Shown here in pieces: positions 61,024 through 64,000 of a stretch of 64,000 bases of DNA. Both the position numbers and the translations under genes were made by a program. The notes under the pieces were generated by a model. That model saw nothing but the letters and a program-made list of their open reading frames with translations, was not told the origin of the DNA and searched no databases. Position 1 is the stretch's first letter. Every line of letters begins with the position of its first letter. Source of the stretch: Chersky-840 sp963838775 (GTDB lineage Bacteria; Actinomycetota; Acidimicrobiia; Acidimicrobiales; UBA8190); contig CAWISP010000007.1 in assembly GCA_963838775.1 (NCBI GenBank), positions 1-64,000 on the forward strand. The letters are read 5' to 3'.

Positions 61024-61884
61024 ATGATCGAACCCGACGACCGCTCTCCACAACCTCCCCGCCTGGCGCCCGGCCGGACTGCCACCGATCGGGCTGCCAC
61101 GGCTGAGTCGAGGTCCGGTGCGGTGGCATTGGCCCAACGGCTCGGGGTCGGTCTCTACGTCCTGGAGGTCGTCGACGCCGTCGATCTCGCGCCGAGCCTT
61201 CGGCGCCTCCGGGTGGGTGCGGGGCAAGGGCCACCCCTGACCGGGTTCTCCTTCGAGCCCGGCCAGGACCTGATGCTCGACGTCGCCCAGCACGGCGACC
61301 GCACCGTTCGGCGTCGGTACACCATTCGACGGTTCGACGTCGAGCGTCACCTCCTCGATCTCGACTTCGTGCTGCATGGCGAGGGGCCGGCAGCCCGGTG
61401 GGTGGCGCAGGCGGGCCCGGGGACGTGCTTCGAGGCCATCGGGCCCCGGGGCAAGGTGACCCTGCGATCCGACGCCACCTGGCATCTCTTCGTGGGGGAT
61501 GAGACATTCGGGCCCGCCGTCGGGGCCATGCTCGACGCTCTTGCCCCGGACCACCGGGCCGTCGTGATGCTCGAGGTGGACTCGTCGGCCGTGGCGCGCG
61601 CCTTTCGGGCCGAGATGCCGGCCAGTAACAGGATCGGCGTTCGATTCCTCGAGCGCGAGGGCGTCTCGGTGGCTCAGGCTTCGGCGCTGCTCGTTGCGCT
61701 CGACTCCATCGACATTCCGCCCGAGTCGAGACACGCCTATGTCGCCGGAGAGCACCATGTGGTGGGTGAAATCCGCACGGCGCTGGTGACGAGGGGTTTC
61801 ACGGCCGATGAGGTCTCGGCCAAGCCGTACTGGCGAGCGGGACGAGCCAATGCCGATCACGGAGAACCGGACAGCGATCACTGA
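61024..61884 (+). CDS. Siderophore-interacting protein (FAD-dependent ferric reductase)
   Basis: 286 aa. FAD-binding part with RRRYTIRRFDVERHLLDLDFVLHGEGPAARWV (RxYT and dependent loop) and a C-terminal SIP domain: WHLFVGDETFGPAVGAML (NAD(P) site), then HAYVAGEHHVVGEIRTALVTRGF, YWRAGRA. Releases iron from ferric-siderophores by reduction. The ATG at 61024 is chosen; an upstream GTG is possible. No transporter in view. Confidence 0.85.
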   Translation: MIEPDDRSPQPPRLAPGRTATDRAATAESRSGAVALAQRLGVGLYVLEVVDAVDLAPSLRRLRVGAGQGPPLTGFSFEPGQDLMLDVAQHGDRTVRRRYTIRRFDVERHLLDLDFVLHGEGPAARWVAQAGPGTCFEAIGPRGKVTLRSDATWHLFVGDETFGPAVGAMLDALAPDHRAVVMLEVDSSAVARAFRAEMPASNRIGVRFLEREGVSVAQASALLVALDSIDIPPESRHAYVAGEHHVVGEIRTALVTRGFTADEVSAKPYWRAGRANADHGEPDSDH

Positions 61885-61923
61885 CGCAAGGGTCGTGACA
61901 CGTCCAGATGTGGCGAAAGCGAT

Positions 61924-64000
61924 TCAGACGTCCTCGGGTCGTCTGCCACCCGGCTGTTGGCGGCGGATCACGTTCAGCGCGCTGCCCGCTCTGAACCATT
62001 CGAGTTGGTCAGGGCTGAACGTGTGGCTGCACCGGAACTCGAGCCGGGTCCCCTCGGGCGTGACCACGCTGCAGCGGACGGGCGAGCCGGCGGCGAGCAA
62101 GGCCAGATCGTGGACCGAGATTCGGTCGCCCTCGCCGATCATGTCGTAGGTGGCCGGATCGGAGAAGGTGAGGGGGAGCAGGCCCTGCTTCTTCAGGTTG
62201 GTCTCGTGGATCCGGGCGAAGGACCGGGCCAGGATCACGAGCCCACCGCGATGACGCGGCTCCATGGCGGCATGCTCGCGCGACGAGCCCTCGCCGTAGT
62301 TGTCGTCGCCGACCACACACCATCGCCGACCGGACCGGGCCAGATGGGCGGCGATGTCGGCGAAGGACCGGGTTTCGCCGTCACACGGGTCCCTTCCTTC
62401 GCCCGTTGCGCTCGTGAAGGCGTTGACCACACCGAGAAAGAGGTTGGCCGAGATGTTCTCGAGATGGCCGCGGTAACGGAGCCACGCCCCGGCGGCCGAG
62501 ATCTGGTCGGTCGTGCACTTGCCCTTCGCCTTCAAGAGCACGGGGAGGTCGTTGTAGTCGTGGCCGTCCCAGGGGGGAAACGGTGTCAGGAGATGCAGCC
62601 GATCAGAGGTGGGTGACACGGCGACGGCGATCTCGGAGCGGTCCCCGGGTGGTGCCACGAAGCCGGGCTCGCCGGGGTCGAAACCACGCGACGGGAGTTG
62701 CTCGCCGATAGGAGGATCGAGGCGAACCTGCCCACCGGACCCGGTCGGGATGGAGTCCGTGAGGGGATTGAAATCAAGCGTCCCGGCCAGGGCGTAGGCG
62801 ATCACCATGTCAGGCGACGTCACGAAGGCTTTCGTGTTGGCGTCGCCGTCGTTGCGCCGGGGGAAGTTGCGATTGAAGCTGGTCACGATGGTGTTGAGCC
62901 CGGAGGGGCCAGTGGCGCGCTCGCCCCGGTCCCACTGCCCGATGCACGGACCGCAGGCGTTGGCCAGCACCGTGCCACCGATGGCCTCGAGATCGGCGAG
63001 CACACCGTCGCGCTCGATGGTGGCGCGCACCTGCTCGGAGCCGGGTGTGATGAGGAGTGGGGTCTGAACCCGCAGGCCGTGCGCCGAGGCCAGTCGGGCG
63101 ATCGATGCGGCGCGGGTCATGTCCTCGTAGGACGAGTTGGTGCACGAGCCGATGAGGGCGACCGAGATCTCCGCCGGCACCCCGTGGGTGTGCGCCCAGG
63201 TTCCCACGTCACCCACACGGTGGGCCCGGTCGGGGGAGTCGGGCCCGTTGATCATGGGAGCGAGGCAGGACAGGTCGATCGTGATGAGGTGGTCGAAGAA
63301 CGACTCAGGGTCTTCTGTGACCTCGGCGTCGGCACGCAGGTCGCTGGTGACCGTAAACGCGAGGTCGGCCAGGGCGGCGCGTCCGGTGGCGCGCAGGTAG
63401 GCCGCCACGTTCGCATCGAACGGGAACAGCGAGGTGGTGGCTCCGACCTCGGCACCCATGTTGCAGATGGTGGCCTTTCCCGTGGCGCTGATGGTGTCTG
63501 CACCGGGCCCGAAATACTCGATGACTGCCCCGGTACCGCCGGTCACGGTGAGTTGCTCGGCAACTTTGAGGACCACGTCCTTGGGTGACGACCAACCGGA
63601 CAGTGACCCGGTGAGTCGCACGCCGATGAGCTTGGGCCAGCGGAGGTTGAAGGCGTTGCCTGTCATGACGTCGATGGCGTCGCCGCCTCCGACGCCGATG
63701 GCCACCATGCCCAGTCCGCCTGCGTTGGGGGTGTGGCTGTCGGTGCCGATCATCATCCCGCCGGGGAAGGCGTAGTTCTCGAGCAGGACCTGGTGGATGA
63801 TCCCTGAGCCCGGCTTCCAGAAGCCGATGCCGAACCGGGCGCACACCGTCCGCAGGAAGTCGTACACCTCAGCGTTGCGTTCGAGGGCACCGCCGAGGTC
63901 GACGGCGGAGCCCACTTTGGCTTGGATGAGGTGATCGCAATGGACGGTGGTCGGCACCGGGACCTCGTCGACGCCGGCCACCAGGAGCTGGAGTGCGACG
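61924..64000 (-). CDS. acn: Aconitate hydratase, partial (5' end beyond the window)
   Basis: Large C-terminal 690 or so residues of aconitase, interconverting citrate and isocitrate with a [4Fe-4S] cluster. Cluster ligands: Cys in IGSCTNSSYED and the pair in ANACGPCIGQW. Other motifs: TVHCDHLIQAK at the left, FPGGMMIGTDSHTPNAGGLGM, FPRRNDGDANTKAFVTSPDM, and swivel-domain VGDDNYGEGSSREHAAMEPR. The first residues are cut by the right edge; the ATG-like codon inside VAGVDE is a GTG and not the start. Closer to the mitochondrial-type AcnA family by the DSHTPNAGGLG motif. Confidence 0.93.
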   Translation of the reverse strand, partial: VALQLLVAGVDEVPVPTTVHCDHLIQAKVGSAVDLGGALERNAEVYDFLRTVCARFGIGFWKPGSGIIHQVLLENYAFPGGMMIGTDSHTPNAGGLGMVAIGVGGGDAIDVMTGNAFNLRWPKLIGVRLTGSLSGWSSPKDVVLKVAEQLTVTGGTGAVIEYFGPGADTISATGKATICNMGAEVGATTSLFPFDANVAAYLRATGRAALADLAFTVTSDLRADAEVTEDPESFFDHLITIDLSCLAPMINGPDSPDRAHRVGDVGTWAHTHGVPAEISVALIGSCTNSSYEDMTRAASIARLASAHGLRVQTPLLITPGSEQVRATIERDGVLADLEAIGGTVLANACGPCIGQWDRGERATGPSGLNTIVTSFNRNFPRRNDGDANTKAFVTSPDMVIAYALAGTLDFNPLTDSIPTGSGGQVRLDPPIGEQLPSRGFDPGEPGFVAPPGDRSEIAVAVSPTSDRLHLLTPFPPWDGHDYNDLPVLLKAKGKCTTDQISAAGAWLRYRGHLENISANLFLGVVNAFTSATGEGRDPCDGETRSFADIAAHLARSGRRWCVVGDDNYGEGSSREHAAMEPRHRGGLVILARSFARIHETNLKKQGLLPLTFSDPATYDMIGEGDRISVHDLALLAAGSPVRCSVVTPEGTRLEFRCSHTFSPDQLEWFRAGSALNVIRRQQPGGRRPEDV

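Noticed and set aside
12000..64000. tRNA, rRNA or riboswitch
   Set aside because: I looked for T-loop sequences (GGTTCRA), c-di-GMP and similar motifs by eye and found none with a full structure; a covariance-model scan would be needed to be certain.

Overview
This 64 kb window is high-GC, densely coded actinobacterial DNA. Class III cyclase/AAA regulators, mycothiol-dependent and F420-type (LLM) enzymes, DUF5996/DUF5335 proteins and GGAGG-type ribosome sites point to Actinomycetota. Acidimicrobiia or a relative is my inference, not proven by a marker gene. No rRNA, tRNA or CRISPR array was seen.

Region 1 (about 2.1-30.7 kb) is a coherent dormancy/hypoxia-type island. It carries two near-identical Hsp20 genes flanking a long pyruvate kinase, an HhH-GPD protein with nicotinate phosphoribosyltransferase, a phosphoribosyltransferase-alpha/beta-hydrolase fusion, a nicotinamidase-like hydrolase, PEP synthase with an RsbRD-N protein, a site-2 protease, two universal stress proteins, an APH-like/AAA kinase of the Rv2004c type, a 14-helix MFS exporter, a CBS protein, phosphoglycerate kinase, GAPDH and a four-gene 2-oxoacid:ferredoxin oxidoreductase operon ending in an NADPH oxidoreductase-ferredoxin fusion. 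Eleven copies of a 15-16 bp motif, AGGG(T/C)C-N4-GTC(C/A) or its complement, and two weaker ones sit upstream of these genes, often 50-100 bp before the start. None was found by eye from 25.1 kb to the end. The motif and gene list match the DosR/DevR (mycobacteria) and OsdR (Streptomyces) dormancy regulons. No DosR-type regulator or sensor kinase is encoded here. The set suggests a regulated switch for the lower glycolytic/gluconeogenic pathway, ferredoxin redox balance, NAD salvage and protein protection.

An IS256-family element (23.3-24.7 kb) lies between the divergent pgk and gap genes. A 239 bp segment is duplicated at 10.96 and 30.77 kb; the second copy is truncated just before a large adenylate cyclase-AAA-TPR gene (31.1-34.2 kb).

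Region 2 (34-53.6 kb) is mixed accessory DNA: a methyltransferase, CAP-like and other surface proteins, adenylate kinase, zinc-finger proteins, a class II aldolase and many hypotheticals. It is rich in broken genes (patatin, glyoxalase-like, DinB-like, a D-2-hydroxyacid dehydrogenase, an ABC transporter pair and a degraded hypothetical). Several breaks fall in C/G runs, so sequencing error competes with real decay.

Region 3 (53.6-64 kb) looks like ordinary metabolism: a DapB-like/SDR pair, pirin, Ohr, DedA, an HD protein, an FAD oxidoreductase with one G-run frameshift, an LLM oxidoreductase, a siderophore-interacting protein and an aconitase that runs off the right end.
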